NCBI RefSeq assembly: GCF_035046485.1
Contig: NC_085137.1
Location: 253,974,733-254,038,732, forward strand
Reading direction: 5' to 3'
Origin: Aedes albopictus
Taxonomy: Eukaryota > Arthropoda > Insecta > Diptera > Culicidae
DNA: 64,000 bases
Both the position numbers and the translations under genes were made by a program. Under the pieces are notes generated by a model. That model had not been told where the DNA came from and searched no databases. It saw only the letters and a list, made by a program, of their open reading frames with translations. This document shows, in pieces, positions 33,272 through 43,418 of this stretch; position 1 is the stretch's first letter; each line of letters opens with the position of its first letter.

Positions 33272-33797
33272 TAGATGTGGCCTTCCCAACCAGAAGCGCG
33301 CATCGTTTTTCTTTGCATTTGACGTTTACTATAGCACTTTTTGTTGATTTTGTTCTACAACACGTTAGTTCGTGAAACATTTCCACCGGGTAATGATAGT
33401 ATGAACTGCACGACGGATTTTCATGAAAATGGTTCTTGGTGTTACGTCTGTTGTATCTGGTTCTGATACAGAATTATAGCATCCTCAGTGGAACGATGTG
33501 GTCAACCTCACCTCCTGTTGTGATCAACCTCACTCCGCTAGTCAACTTCCCTCCAGATTACGGTAATCCACCTGATTGATTTAATTGTAGTGTGCACGGT
33601 GGTCTTACTCGCGCATAGCTATCAAGGGAAGTCACGGTCGCCATGTAATGTAAGTTGCAATATCAAGTAGCACTTGAACATGAGTTTTTGTAGCCCTGTA
33701 ACAAGTGTCAGTGTAACGTCCAGTATTGATGAGATTTTTCGCGTTTAGTATTCGTTAAATATTGTTAAAAAAAGAAAACGTTTGTAGTTAGGTTAAG
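33272..33797. other. Unrecognised spacer
   Basis: Contains two direct words cacctcctgttgtgatcaac / cacctc..., weak similarity only. No feature supported. Confidence 0.3.
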
Positions 33798-35194
33798 TGT
33801 AACGTCCCAAAAATCCCACGAACGCAGCCATCACTGCACAGACCTATACAAGGACGACGGTAGTTCTGCTAGCCACCACCAGGCTGCACAGGACTGCACG
33901 AATGGGCGGCCATGGGGGTGGCGAAATGGGCGGCCATGGGATGCGAACTGGGTGGCCATCATGAGGAGGATACACAACGGGTCAATGGCCAAAGGTTCGG
34001 GGTCAACGAGCTCCATTACAACAGATCATTAGCCTGGTGATCTGCATACAGAAGAGTTGCAATTTTTTAAAGTAGAAAGACATCCGGAGAAATTTAAGAA
34101 AGTGTAGAAGTTAAGAGTTGGAGTATAAGAAAGACGTTGTGAAGGATTAGGAGAAAAGGAAGTGTGGAGGAGAAACTGGACATCCAGGTAAATTTCTGTG
34201 AAACCCCGAACCCAGATCGCCCGTCCGTATAGTGCTTAATCCGCCATTATGTGTCTCCCAAGGGCCCATATAGCCGAGGCGGTAAACGCACGGGTATTCA
34301 GCATGACCATGCTGAGGGTGACGGGTTCGATTCCCGGTCGGTCCAGGATCTTTTCGTAAAGGAAATTTCCTTGACTTCCTTGGGCATAGAGTATCTTCGT
34401 GCCTGCCACACGATATACACATGCAAAATGGTCATTGGCAGAGGAAGCTCTCAGTTAATAACTGTGGAAGTGCTCATAGAACACTAAGCTGAGAAGCAGG
34501 CTTTGTCCCAGTGAGGACGTTACGCCAAGAAGAGGAGAGAGGAGGTGTCTCCCATTGTGCCCACAGGACCTCGCGGTTTTTTATTTTAAAACCGAACTTT
34601 GTGGTATCGTTAGGAGCCACACCGCAGCGTAGACCCTACCTGCTGATTAGTAGTGTGTCCGCATCAACCCTGTACCCGATACGACAATCAAGTGCGTCAA
34701 CGAAACCCAGGCTTTTTCCAGTGACTCTACGGATCACTGAAGCCTCGAGTCCGTCAACACACTCGAGGGGCGCACGGGACAGGAGGAAGGTCCGAGAAAG
34801 GCTGCAGCCAACGGAAGAGAGAGGAAAGGAGAAGAATCCAGGAAGGAGAGAAGGAGCCAGTGGACAGGCGAAAGGAGCGGAGCGAAGGCGGTGCAGTGCG
34901 CGGGGCCCCGAAGAAAAGTGTAGAAAGTCTGCGAATAAGGTAGAAGTAGAAAAGTAAGGAAGTGGGAGGCGTCGTCCGGTGTTGAGGGCGGACGCCAGAA
35001 AGCTAGGAAGGGAGAAGCTAGGAGGAAGAAAGAAAGTAGGACGTCAGGAAGTGAATAAAAGTGTACACGAGACCATCAATATAGGGAGTTTTGCTTTACC
35101 GAATCTACAAGTGTTTTCATTTCGCGGAGTGTCACAAGCGTCTTGCCGACCCTGAGGCTTGAAGACGGGGGTTTCATCCTTGCTGGGAGTAACA
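33798..35194 (+). repeat. Possible solo LTR-like block, interrupted by a SINE
   Basis: Starts TGTAACGTCCC and could end GGGAGTAACA; these ends are near-inverse, as LTR ends often are. It contains a strongly purine-rich tract (34780-35050), an AATAAA at 35052-35057, and no coding region. I found no 4-6 bp target duplication, PBS or polypurine tract, so the LTR call is weak. A structured non-coding or regulatory block is an alternative. Confidence 0.3.
34261..34544 (+). mobile_element. tRNA-derived SINE, Feilai-like, with 10-bp target duplication
   Basis: GTGTCTCCCA directly precedes (34251-34260) and follows (34545-34554) the element. The A box is tagccgaggcgg and the B box GGTTCGATTCCC. The body carries ggaagctctcagttaata, gctcatagaacactaagctg and gacgttacgccaaga, and the tail is (GA)-rich. 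The body sequence fits the abundant Aedes SINE that I know as Feilai. A second copy is at 51132-51414. Confidence 0.9.
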
Positions 35195-35408
35195 CGGCTC
35201 TTGCTCAGTTACAGCCCATAGGGTACTGCAAGCACGTGATCTAGCCTCACTTTCTTTGACAGTTCCGTGAGCTGTTTACAAGGTGTTAGAATTTGGATCG
35301 AGCGACGAAAAAATAAATTCACGTTTTCCATCCCAAAATCACTGCGATATGAGAATAAATATTTCTAGAAAAATAATAGAAAGTCAAATGTCAAATGATT
35401 GATCGATT
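35195..35408. other. Unrecognised spacer
   Basis: Nothing recognised. Confidence 0.3.
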
Positions 35409-35738
35409 TTCATACTTTACAGGAAAAATATAGAAACGGATCCAAAACTACTTTTAGTAATCATTACGGCGTGTGCCAATGATAGAAACCCTGTACCAGT
35501 CATGGACACATTTGTTAATTTGGGTTCCACTTCGCACTATTTACATGCATTCCTTATGGGATTAGCCATAACTGGTACACTATGGCGAAATAGGGTGCAA
35601 GGAAGCCGAAAAATTAAGAAAATTGATTTATTTTTATCATAATTTGAGAAAAATGTGAAGTTTGAATGATTGCAACCTTCTTTTGTGAACGTGATCTGTT
35701 GTTCACATTTTCTTTATTATTGGTTTGCATCATTAGGG
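35409..35738 (+). mobile_element. Truncated copy of the 14229-14719 element
   Basis: From tactttacaggaaaaatat to about ttggtttgcatcatta it follows 14337-14650, including gtgtgccaatgat, ccctgtaccagtcatgg and ggttagccataactggtac-type words. Both TIRs are missing. Confidence 0.75.
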
Positions 35739-36599
35739 GCTGTTTATAAACCACGTAGACCAAATTTTGGCCATCTCATATTCTACTTAACTAGTACAAC
35801 ATCAATCTTCTAAATCCCGTTTTACTGAGATTCTATTGAAACACATTTTCGCCGGATCTCCGTTAAATGACGTTAAAGTATAGCCTAGGATATGCCGAAA
35901 AACTTTGTCGAAGAGCGCAAATTTATCAGAGGTTTTTGATAAAAGTTATTCGTAACAGTTGTGATTTCATTATTGATGTTATTCCTTTACATGTTAAATG
36001 ATAAGCACCATCGGACAAACTGTACGTTATAGCTAGTACTCACAGAGTACTTCAGCTGATGAGAATACAATGATGAACACCTCAGATTCTCTCTCTAACA
36101 CCCATACAAACCAACAGTTTCATTAGTGAGCCATACTCAAACCCGGTGTAACCAACTAGTGCCAAAACCCAAGAACCCCCTTTTTCAAAAAACAGCTGAT
36201 TGAAAAAACATATTCAACCGTTTCAGACATTCGGGCGAAGACAGACGTAAGTCCAGAAAGCTATGAAACAAAAATGAAAGTGATATGACCGACCAATCTA
36301 TCTCCCATTTAGCGGAGCCCGTTGCGAGCATCCTTTTAGCTATCAACTTCTTATATACTAGGGTTACTCACTAAACAGATTAAATTGCTGCGAAAGCCAT
36401 GATTTTCTGCTTATTTGAAATGTTTCATGACTTTGCGAATGAAATAATCAAAGATTGCCTTGGTGATCGCGAAGTTTAATCAGTTTAATCAGTTAACGCT
36501 GTTAAGTGAATCCCCCTACTGTTAAAATAAAGACAATTTAGCTTGTCGTCTTAATATCGAGTAAGTTTGTAATTCATAAAAAAAAAACAAAATTTTGTA
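35739..36599. other. Unrecognised stretch
   Basis: No coding or repeat feature recognised. ctaaacagattaaattgctgc at about 36372 recurs at about 23309, marking another dispersed repeat with undefined ends. Confidence 0.35.
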
Positions 36600-36620
36600 A
36601 TCGATTAAAATAAATTTTAG

Positions 36621-36660
36621 GCCCTGAAGAAGGCCCCATCCCGGGTCGAAACGTAGGCGA
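36621..36660 (+). ncRNA. Hammerhead-like motif (CTGAAGA...CGAAAC)
   Basis: CTGAAGA (36624-36630) is followed by a possible five-pair stem GGCCC/GGGTC (one G-U pair) around catccc, then GAAAC (36648-36652). This is the conserved box order of a minimal hammerhead ribozyme as reported in Penelope-like retroelements. An extra A after CTGAAGA, and no clear stem I, weaken the call. A second loose match (ctgagaagccgaaacc) lies at about 36692. No Penelope RT is present. Confidence 0.35.
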
Positions 36661-36820
36661 AGATAACAAAGTAGTCGACACAAAAATCATGACTGAGAAG
36701 CCGAAACCCACGTGATACCAAATTCCAGTCGAACTCCTTATCGTTATTATTTTAGAGGTTGTAGGAATTCCTGAGAATATATTTATTTTCTATTAAATTG
36801 AGAAGCATTTAACGAATATA

Positions 36821-37667
36821 GGGGGATTAGGGGCATAATGGACACCCTAAGCAAATCAATACGTTAGGCCTATATAACAGAGAAAAACTTAACATATTAT
36901 CAGTTGGCTTACAACTTTAACTTGTTTCCAACGTATTTCAATCATTTACAGCATGTAAAATGTCTTTATTATGAAGAAATAATTAATTGTAAACCGTGTG
37001 TTTTTTAGGGCAGCCAGGAAAGGTACGGGGCGAAATGGACACCCATCGGGGCATAATGGACACCCCTGCATATTTTATGCTAATTCTTTGATTACATAGA
37101 CCAGTTAAGTAATTTGCCTACGGAGATCAATACCATAGGTATAATATAGACGAGTTTACATAAAATCAAAGTTAATTAAATAAACTTTAGAATAAAATAA
37201 TCAGATTGATTTTTCCAAACTCTCTTAAACGCCTAACAGTATGCAATGGACGTACATCCATTCGTAATTGCCACTGTTCATTTCGCCCCGAATCGACTAC
37301 AACATTAAAATTGCTGTTTTGAGTAAATTCTGATCAAAAATAAAATATTTCATCCATTGCTAAATCTGCGTATATATGTAGATAAGGTAAGAATTTACTT
37401 GTTTTTATGGTGGACACACTTAAACACTCGTAATACCTTATTTGCTGCTCCTTCAAAATTATAAGAATTTCACCATATGAAAAACATATTTCAATTCCAA
37501 TGATATTTTGGTTATTTTGGAGGAATATAAATGGAACTTAGGCAAAATAGAACAATTACTTGTTCATTTACACTTATGCATTAAAAATTTACCATAAAAG
37601 TCAACGGTTTTGGCAAAAACAGGGGTGTCCATTTCGCCCCGGGTTTCCATTATGCCCCTAATCCCCC
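36821..37667. mobile_element. TA-flanked non-autonomous element with GGGGCATAATGGACACC motifs
   Basis: 847 bp between TA (36819-36820) and TA (37668-37669). Ends GGGGGATTAGGGGCATAATG are identical on both strands over 20 bp. The word ggggcgaaatggacaccc lies just inside the right end, and a pair (ggggcgaaatggacaccc, ggggcataatggacacccc) lies in the middle at 37027-37069. Architecture matches the 5399-6326 element point for point although the words differ. Confidence 0.85.
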
Positions 37668-38359
37668 TACTACGACACTATCAAACTGAGCTACAACGCT
37701 TCAATCACATGATCAAAAGCAGCTCCCATTGTGTTTCCATTCCCCACTCGGGAAGACAACGGCCGTCGCAAGAATTTCGCGTACGCTTCGGTGATATATT
37801 CCGCTGGGTTGGGTGGACATAAGATTCTACTTTTCCTACTTGTGCCGTATCGGCGCGCATCATGCAAGCTCGACGAGTGGCAGACATCAGACAATATGTT
37901 TTATTATATTTAATTTTTTGTCGTCACGTCTATTATTACATCGACGGGCGGTTCGGATTCGGTCCTGCCTGCCTGCCTGGCTGCCTGCAAGTCGCCTGAT
38001 GGCTTGAGTGAGGCGATGGTGTTTATAAGCAGCTCGTAACCACATACCATCAAATCGACCAAGCGTCCGTTGAAATATGTAAATTAACGTCCTCAAATCC
38101 CGAGCTGCTTACTTCCTCAATCTGCAACAGTTTCGATATGGGAAGAGGTCAGTATACGATTGATGTCGGAAAATGAAGCGTCACATACTTGTTCGTGAAG
38201 TCGGAAAGTTTCCTTATTTTCGTATTCTGTGTATTTACCATGGTAACGAGTTTCTACATTTCAATTGAGAAGCAGGAGTTTTTTTGCCTGGTTTCTTTCT
38301 AAAACGGTCTTAGAGATTTAAGCTAAAATGACAAGTCCCTGATGTCTTTCCACTCATTT
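37668..38359. other. Unrecognised, relatively GC-rich stretch
   Basis: 37690-38110 is more balanced in composition than its flanks and has a cctgcctgcctggctgcctg tract (37964-37988). Short opposing open frames (37610-38096) have no motif. Possibly single-copy regulatory DNA; unproven. Confidence 0.3.
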
Positions 38360-38612
38360 CTGGAGCTCGATTTGAATAGGTCGTATGTGTTTTTGTCGAT
38401 ATAAAATTCGATCAGATTATTTTAGTTATTGTAGTAATATGGAAGATATTTTTGAAACTTTTAATGATGGAACGGAAAGCCTATTTTGTGAGGATTCTGC
38501 TGTATGTATCAACTTTGTTCAATTTCAACGGTTTTCGCTTCAATAAGCGAATCCAACTGAACGAATTTTTAATCGACAGAAGCACATACGACCTATTCAA
38601 ATCGAGCTCCAG
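38360..38612. mobile_element. TIR MITE, 253 bp, CTGGAGCTCGATTTGAATAG ends
   Basis: ctggagctcgatttgaatag at the left and its complement at the right pair over about 30 bp, through gtcgtatgtg. ATTT precedes (38356-38359) and follows (38613-38616). Superfamily not assigned. Confidence 0.78.
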
Positions 38613-39255
38613 ATTTGTTATAAAATGCAATTAAAACTTTCATTCATATTAGTGCAGTGTTTCCAAATCACTTTAAGATGTAATATGGCGTAATTACATA
38701 CATTTATTTGCACAACATCACAACTACCCAACTAACAATCGCCAGCCGCAAACAAGCATACATGCTGAATTATTGCTTTATAAAAGTAATTATAGCTGAA
38801 CTAAAATTATGCTGTACACATTACTGTACAAATGCAGTTTCAATTGAAAAAGTAGCCAATGTTCAACTTTTCGTATTGGTATTAACAATGATAATTTAAA
38901 ACACTTTTCAAGCGTTGAATAAGATTTTTATTCGACTTGCAGTAATTCCTTTACAACATAGTTTAACAAGACTTTTTTCTGCTTCTTGTTAAGTTCATGT
39001 AAAAATTAGCACATGTATCTGTATAATGTGTTTTTCACAAGTCAAATAAGCGCTTTCGTTTCATCATACTTCGGCTCAGAGTAAATGATGAAAAACACGT
39101 GGTTTTTACTGAACAACAACTGAATTAATCTGTAGTTCAGTCGTTAACCATAATGTTGTGCTTGTGCTAATTCACCACTGCTGAATAGGAGTCGAAGTCT
39201 GATCATTATTAAACCACGGGATTTGATTTGAGCGCTTCAATTCATCATCTCTAGG
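38613..39255. other. Unrecognised spacer
   Basis: AT-rich, no feature recognised. aaaacacgtggtttttactg near 39091 is a small local palindrome. Confidence 0.35.
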
Positions 39256-39261
39256 ATGGTG

Positions 39262-39345
39262 CAGATAGGAAGGCATACGGCTGGCAATCGACGGGTCTCG
39301 AGTTCGAATCTGGATTTAGGTAAATTTATGTGCTTTAAGTTCCAA
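39262..39345 (+). mobile_element. tRNA-like SINE head (fragment)
   Basis: An A-box-like tggtgcagatagg and a B-box AGTTCGAATCTGG lie at normal Pol III spacing, followed by non-tRNA sequence. No acceptor stem pairs, so it is not a tRNA gene. Body and ends were not delimited. Confidence 0.5.
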
Positions 39346-39659
39346 TCATAAACTCTCGTGGAAATTGAAAAAATTTCCATTTTTTCTTTAATTTTTAATC
39401 ATTTTTGCTAAAACTGAATAACAGCCTCACTATATAGTTGTAAAATGATTTAACAACAAACAGTTCAGTTAGCACACAACACTATGCTTTATAGTTTCTC
39501 CAAATTTGTGTGAACAAAACCCGAAAAAGGTCGTGCCTGAAAATTATCCAAATATTATTCAGCATCATGCTGAATGAATTCGTCGTAAAGGTACTTGTAA
39601 AATAAGTGATTGCTAGTTCGGTAGTCAGTTTTGTACCTTTTAATTCCGCCCTATTTTGC

Positions 39660-40850
39660 TAATTATTTGACAGATACGCGTATTGCGAGTATTATTGGAA
39701 TCGACTGGCTAAGAAAGTTGTCGGGAAAATCAGTGCCGAAGTTGAAACCGTCCAAGTGTCGTTTGCGAGCCTTCAACGGCACGTCGATCGAAGTTCTGGG
39801 GAAAATTGAAGTGTCTTGCCAGCATAAGGGTCGTCGGTACACGATGGTCTTTCAAGTAGTAAACATGAATCATCCGCCGTTACTATCAGTAGCAGTCTGT
39901 ACCACCCTGGGACTGGTAAAATTTTGCAACACCGTTTGTCGTGACTCAGCTACGCTCCAGGTGCTGGATAAATACCGTGAAGAAGCCAGGAACATCGTAC
40001 GCAGGTATCAGGATGTGTTCGAAGGATACGGGAAAATGGAGGGCCCCGTCACGTTGGAGATTGACCAAGAAGTGAAGCCAATAATTCAGACACCCCGTCG
40101 TATTCCGATTGCCTTCAGAGAGGATTTCCGGCGCAAGATAAATCAGCTGGCCCAAGACAGTATCATTCAAAAGGAATCTCAACACACCGAATGGGTGAGT
40201 AATTTGGTATTAGTCAAGAAAAACACTCCCGGGTTGGATTCACTTCGCGTGTGTCTCGATCCTATTCCTTTGAATAAAGCCCTCAAGCGCCCAAATCTCG
40301 AATTTACCACGTTGGATGAAATCTTACCAGAACTTGGTAAGGCCAGGGTCTTTTCGACGGTTGACGCCAAAAAGGGATTTTGGCAAGTCGAATTAGATGA
40401 AGCCAGTAGTAAGCTCACTACTTTCTGGACTCCGTTTGGGCGGTACCGTTGGCTCAGATTGCCTTTCGGTATCTCATCAACGCCAGAAATATTCCAGGCG
40501 AAATTGCAAGAAGCTCTTCAGGGCCTGGAGGGCATTGAATGTTTGGCGGACGATATTTTGATAATCGGTTCAGGGAATACCTTCGAAGAAGCCCTGGCAT
40601 GTCATAACCAACGACTGGAAAATTTGTTTCTACGTCTTCGAAGCAATGGAGTAAAGCTCAATATTGCAAAGCTTAATTTGTGTCAAACTTCCGTCAATTT
40701 TTTTGGGCACGTACTTTCTTCTGAAGGGCTGAAGCCGGATGGAAGAAAAATCGAAGCTATTCAGAATTACCCCGTGCCAACGTCGTCGAAAGAGGTTCAC
40801 CGATTCGTTGTTATGGCCAATTATCTTGCGCGATACATTCCAAATTTAAG
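39660..40850 (+). pseudogene. Ty3-type pol, first part: protease remnant and reverse transcriptase
   Basis: Reading starts inside the protease (TDTRIASIIGIDWLRKLSG), whose upstream part is missing. RT follows: VKPIIQTPRRIPIAFREDF, DSIIQKESQHTEWVSNLVLV, FSTVDAKKGFWQVELD with a catalytic Asp, RWLRLPFGISSTPEIFQ, and the active-site box ECLADDILIIG (ADD preceded by L where many relatives have Y). FFGHVLSSEGLKPD and YLARYIPNL close the RT/RNase H connection. The frame is open until it runs into the insertion at 40851. RT copies element RNA into cDNA. Codons and homology continue at 43419. The ATG at 39631 lies outside the family homology. Confidence 0.85.
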
Positions 40851-41135
40851 CCAGGTTTTTTTTACGCGGTTTTCATTTACGAGGTTTTTTTTACGCGGAT
40901 TTTTGAATTAACGCGGTTTTTTTTACGCGGATTTTTGAATTAACGCGGTTTATTTTTACGCGGATTTTTGAATTAACGCGGTTTTCATTTACATTTTACG
41001 TGGATTTTTAATTTTAGGTTGGAAGTTTTTCAAGCATTATTATAGAGTATTTAATACATATTTCTGTAGTTTTGGTGCTTAACAGCATTAAAAAGGTAGA
41101 ATATGATGCAGAGTAATTTTCTGGATATCCAAGGA

Positions 41136-41640
41136 CATCCAAACTGTTCTTGAGTTTAGATCCTAAAGTCTACGTCTGTAACGGTAACTTCTTGCATTAT
41201 ACAAAGCAACGATTTGTAATCTATTACATATGCCCAGTAAATCTTTTGAAAGTTCAATAGACAGTTTCAGATCAGTCGGGATATCCTAGGTCATCCAAAC
41301 TGTTCTGGAGTTTAGATCCCATATTCTACGGGTGCAGCGGTAGCTTCTTGCATTATACAAATCAACGATTTGTAATCTATTATGCCCAGTAAGTCTTTTG
41401 AAAGTTCAATGGACAGTTTTAGATCAGTCAGGATAATTCATTCATAATCATAATCATAATCATAATCATTCATAATACAAAGCTACGACTTGTAATCTTT
41501 CATGACTGACTGAACATCTCAAAGTTTAATAGACAGTATCAGATCTGTTGAGATGTCTAAGGACATCCAAACCGTTCTTGAGATTACATGAACTTTTTTC
41601 ATTGTACAAATCTACGATTTGTAATATATTATGTCCATAG
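41136..41640. repeat. Tandem repeat, period about 139 bp, about 3.5 copies
   Basis: The words gacatccaaactgttcttgag, gcattatacaaa-c-acgattt and ttttgaaagttcaatagaca recur at about 41141, 41279 and 41550. The third copy is disturbed by an (ataatc)n microsatellite at 41443-41480. Confidence 0.75.
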
Positions 41641-41644
41641 ATTA

Positions 41645-42301
41645 CACAGCGTAACAAAACTTTTTGTCTGTCTCAAGAGCAAACTTATGTGTCTCCGAAG
41701 GATTTTGGGCCGCTGAATCCGAATCCGGGCTCAGATTTGCTCTAACACGTCACAATTTTGAGCTAAACCTCAATTTATAGGGCAAAATATGCGATTTTGG
41801 GCTTTTTTGACTGCAAGCCATTAAGCAAGGAAATATTTTTTTTAAACAATCAAAAGGTTAATTGGTCAATTAACATCTAAATTAACGACTCATGCAAAAT
41901 ATTTCGTTTTACCAAATCGAATTTGATAGTTTTAAGCGATTTATGTTAGGTACGATATTTCCCATACAAGTCACCCCCCAAAAGTTGCATGCAAGTTTTC
42001 ATATTAACATAAAATGCTTAAATCTTTCAAATTTGATTAGGTAAAACGAAATATTTTGCATGAGTCGTTAATTTAGATGTTAATTGACCAATTAACCTTT
42101 TGATTGCTTAAAAAAATATTTCCTTGCTTAATGGTTTGCAGTCAAAAAAGCCCAAAATCGCATATTTTGCCCTATAAATTGAGGTATAGCTCAAAATTGT
42201 GACGTGTTAGAGCAAATCTGAGCCCGGATTCGGATACAGCGGCCCAAAATCCTTCGGAGACACATGAGTTTGCTCTTGAGACAAAAAAATGTTGCGCTGT
42301 G
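41645..42301. mobile_element. 657-bp palindromic element, TTA target duplication
   Basis: TTA at 41642-41644 and 42302-42304. Ends CACAGCGTAACA / tgttgcgctgtg. The arms are about 290 bp and nearly complementary (caagagcaaac, gaaggattttgggccgct, gcttttttgactgcaa, aaaggttaattgg), leaving a central region of about 80 bp. A 3-bp TTA duplication fits PIF/Harbinger. Nested in 40851-43418. Confidence 0.85.
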
Positions 42302-42572
42302 TTATTATTATATCTATTATTGTATCTATCTATCAGATAATTATGTCTATTATGTCCATTTCTGGCTGTTCAATTGGTTGATTTGAAATACTTTAAAACT
42401 ATTTTGGAATAATTATTGATTTAATTCCTGTCTAATTATGTATAGTTACTATTTTTAGCTTGAGAAACTACTGTCATAGCCATAGACTTTGAAAACTGAG
42501 TTCCAGAACACTTAGGATTACCTGGAATATCCCAAAATTTTCTAAGAATGCTTTGTGACCTTTAACTATCAA

Positions 42573-42687
42573 CCCTATAGCGATCGCGCTGTTATATTTT
42601 GAACAACACGTTGAAATAATCTCGCTTTTCGTGTTCAGCCTTAGCGTGGTGTTGACGGTGGTGGGCAACCGCGCGAGTTATGGAAGA
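42573..42687. mobile_element. piggyBac-type MITE, 115 bp, second copy (inverted)
   Basis: Reverse-complement relative of 4902-5016 with the same length. Shared words include accacgctaa-gctga, aaaagcgagatt and acagcgcgatcgct. Right-hand TTAA at 42688-42691; the left target has decayed to TCAA (42569-42572). Confidence 0.78.
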
Positions 42688-43418
42688 TTAAGTGAACATG
42701 ATTTACTGTACTTACATCTGTACTTCGACACTTATGCGACAACTGTGAGATGGAGTCTTAACAACGAACCGGTTTAAACCAGTGTTGCAAAACTTCATCT
42801 CATTCATTTGCACACTAACCAACAAATCTTTTTTGTCATTTTTCCTTCTATTCATGTTAAAAACGATTTCATTCATTCAGAGCACCTATCAAATGAGAAG
42901 CGAATCCTTGTCAATTGAATACATTGTCACTCGAATGAGTAGCTGGGCACGAAACACGAGAAAACCCTGCAAAATTCCGCCAGACTGAAAAAATATCGAT
43001 TGTCGGGTCAAAGTCGGGTCAATTTTTATCGAATGTTGGGCCACTGTTGGACCAACATCGAACAAGTATTGAGTCCATGTTGGGTTTTGTGGTCAAAATA
43101 AAAATAGGTGAATGATAGGTTGATGTCGGGTTTGACGTCATCAATGATGGTAAAAGCTTTAAACCTTTAAACTATAGCTTGGCTTGACAGGCCAAAATCT
43201 TAAAATGTTGTCTTAAAATAATTCGTTGAGTTCATTTTTTAATATAAAATCGAGAAGGAAATTATTGAGTTAAAAGTTATAAAACATGGTTTTCATTTAC
43301 GCGGATTTTTGAATTAACTCGGTTTATTTTTACGCGGATTTTTGAATTAACGCTGTTTATTTTTACGCGGTTTTTTTTACGCGGTATGTATCCCCCGCGT
43401 AAAAAAAAAACCTGACTG

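Larger units (their letters stand above)
40851..43418. mobile_element. 2.6-kb non-autonomous insertion in the Ty3 pol, ends CAGG(T)n ACGCGG
   Basis: Left end ccaggttttttttacgcgg, right end ccgcgt(a)10cctgactg followed by TA (43419-43420). ATTTACGCGG-type units are repeated just inside both ends. Reconstructing the empty site with TA as target restores the pol frame (...PNLS/KLVALRKL...), so the left terminus has probably lost TA plus a few bases. It contains a 139-bp tandem repeat, a TTA-flanked palindrome and a piggyBac MITE. TA and CAGTCAGG ends point to Tc1/mariner mobilisation. Confidence 0.75.

Noticed and set aside
34261..34350. tRNA gene
   Set aside because: A and B boxes are good, but the acceptor stem does not pair, a long non-tRNA body and target duplication follow, and a second copy exists at 51132. 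It is a SINE.
34511..34957. 148-codon open frame as a gene
   Set aside because: Starts inside the SINE tail and runs through a purine-rich tract giving an E/K/R/G-rich product; no domain or splice context.
36821..37667. CRISPR-like array because of repeated GGGGC...GACACC words
   Set aside because: Only a few copies, irregular spacing, both orientations, and a TA-flanked palindromic element in a eukaryotic genome.
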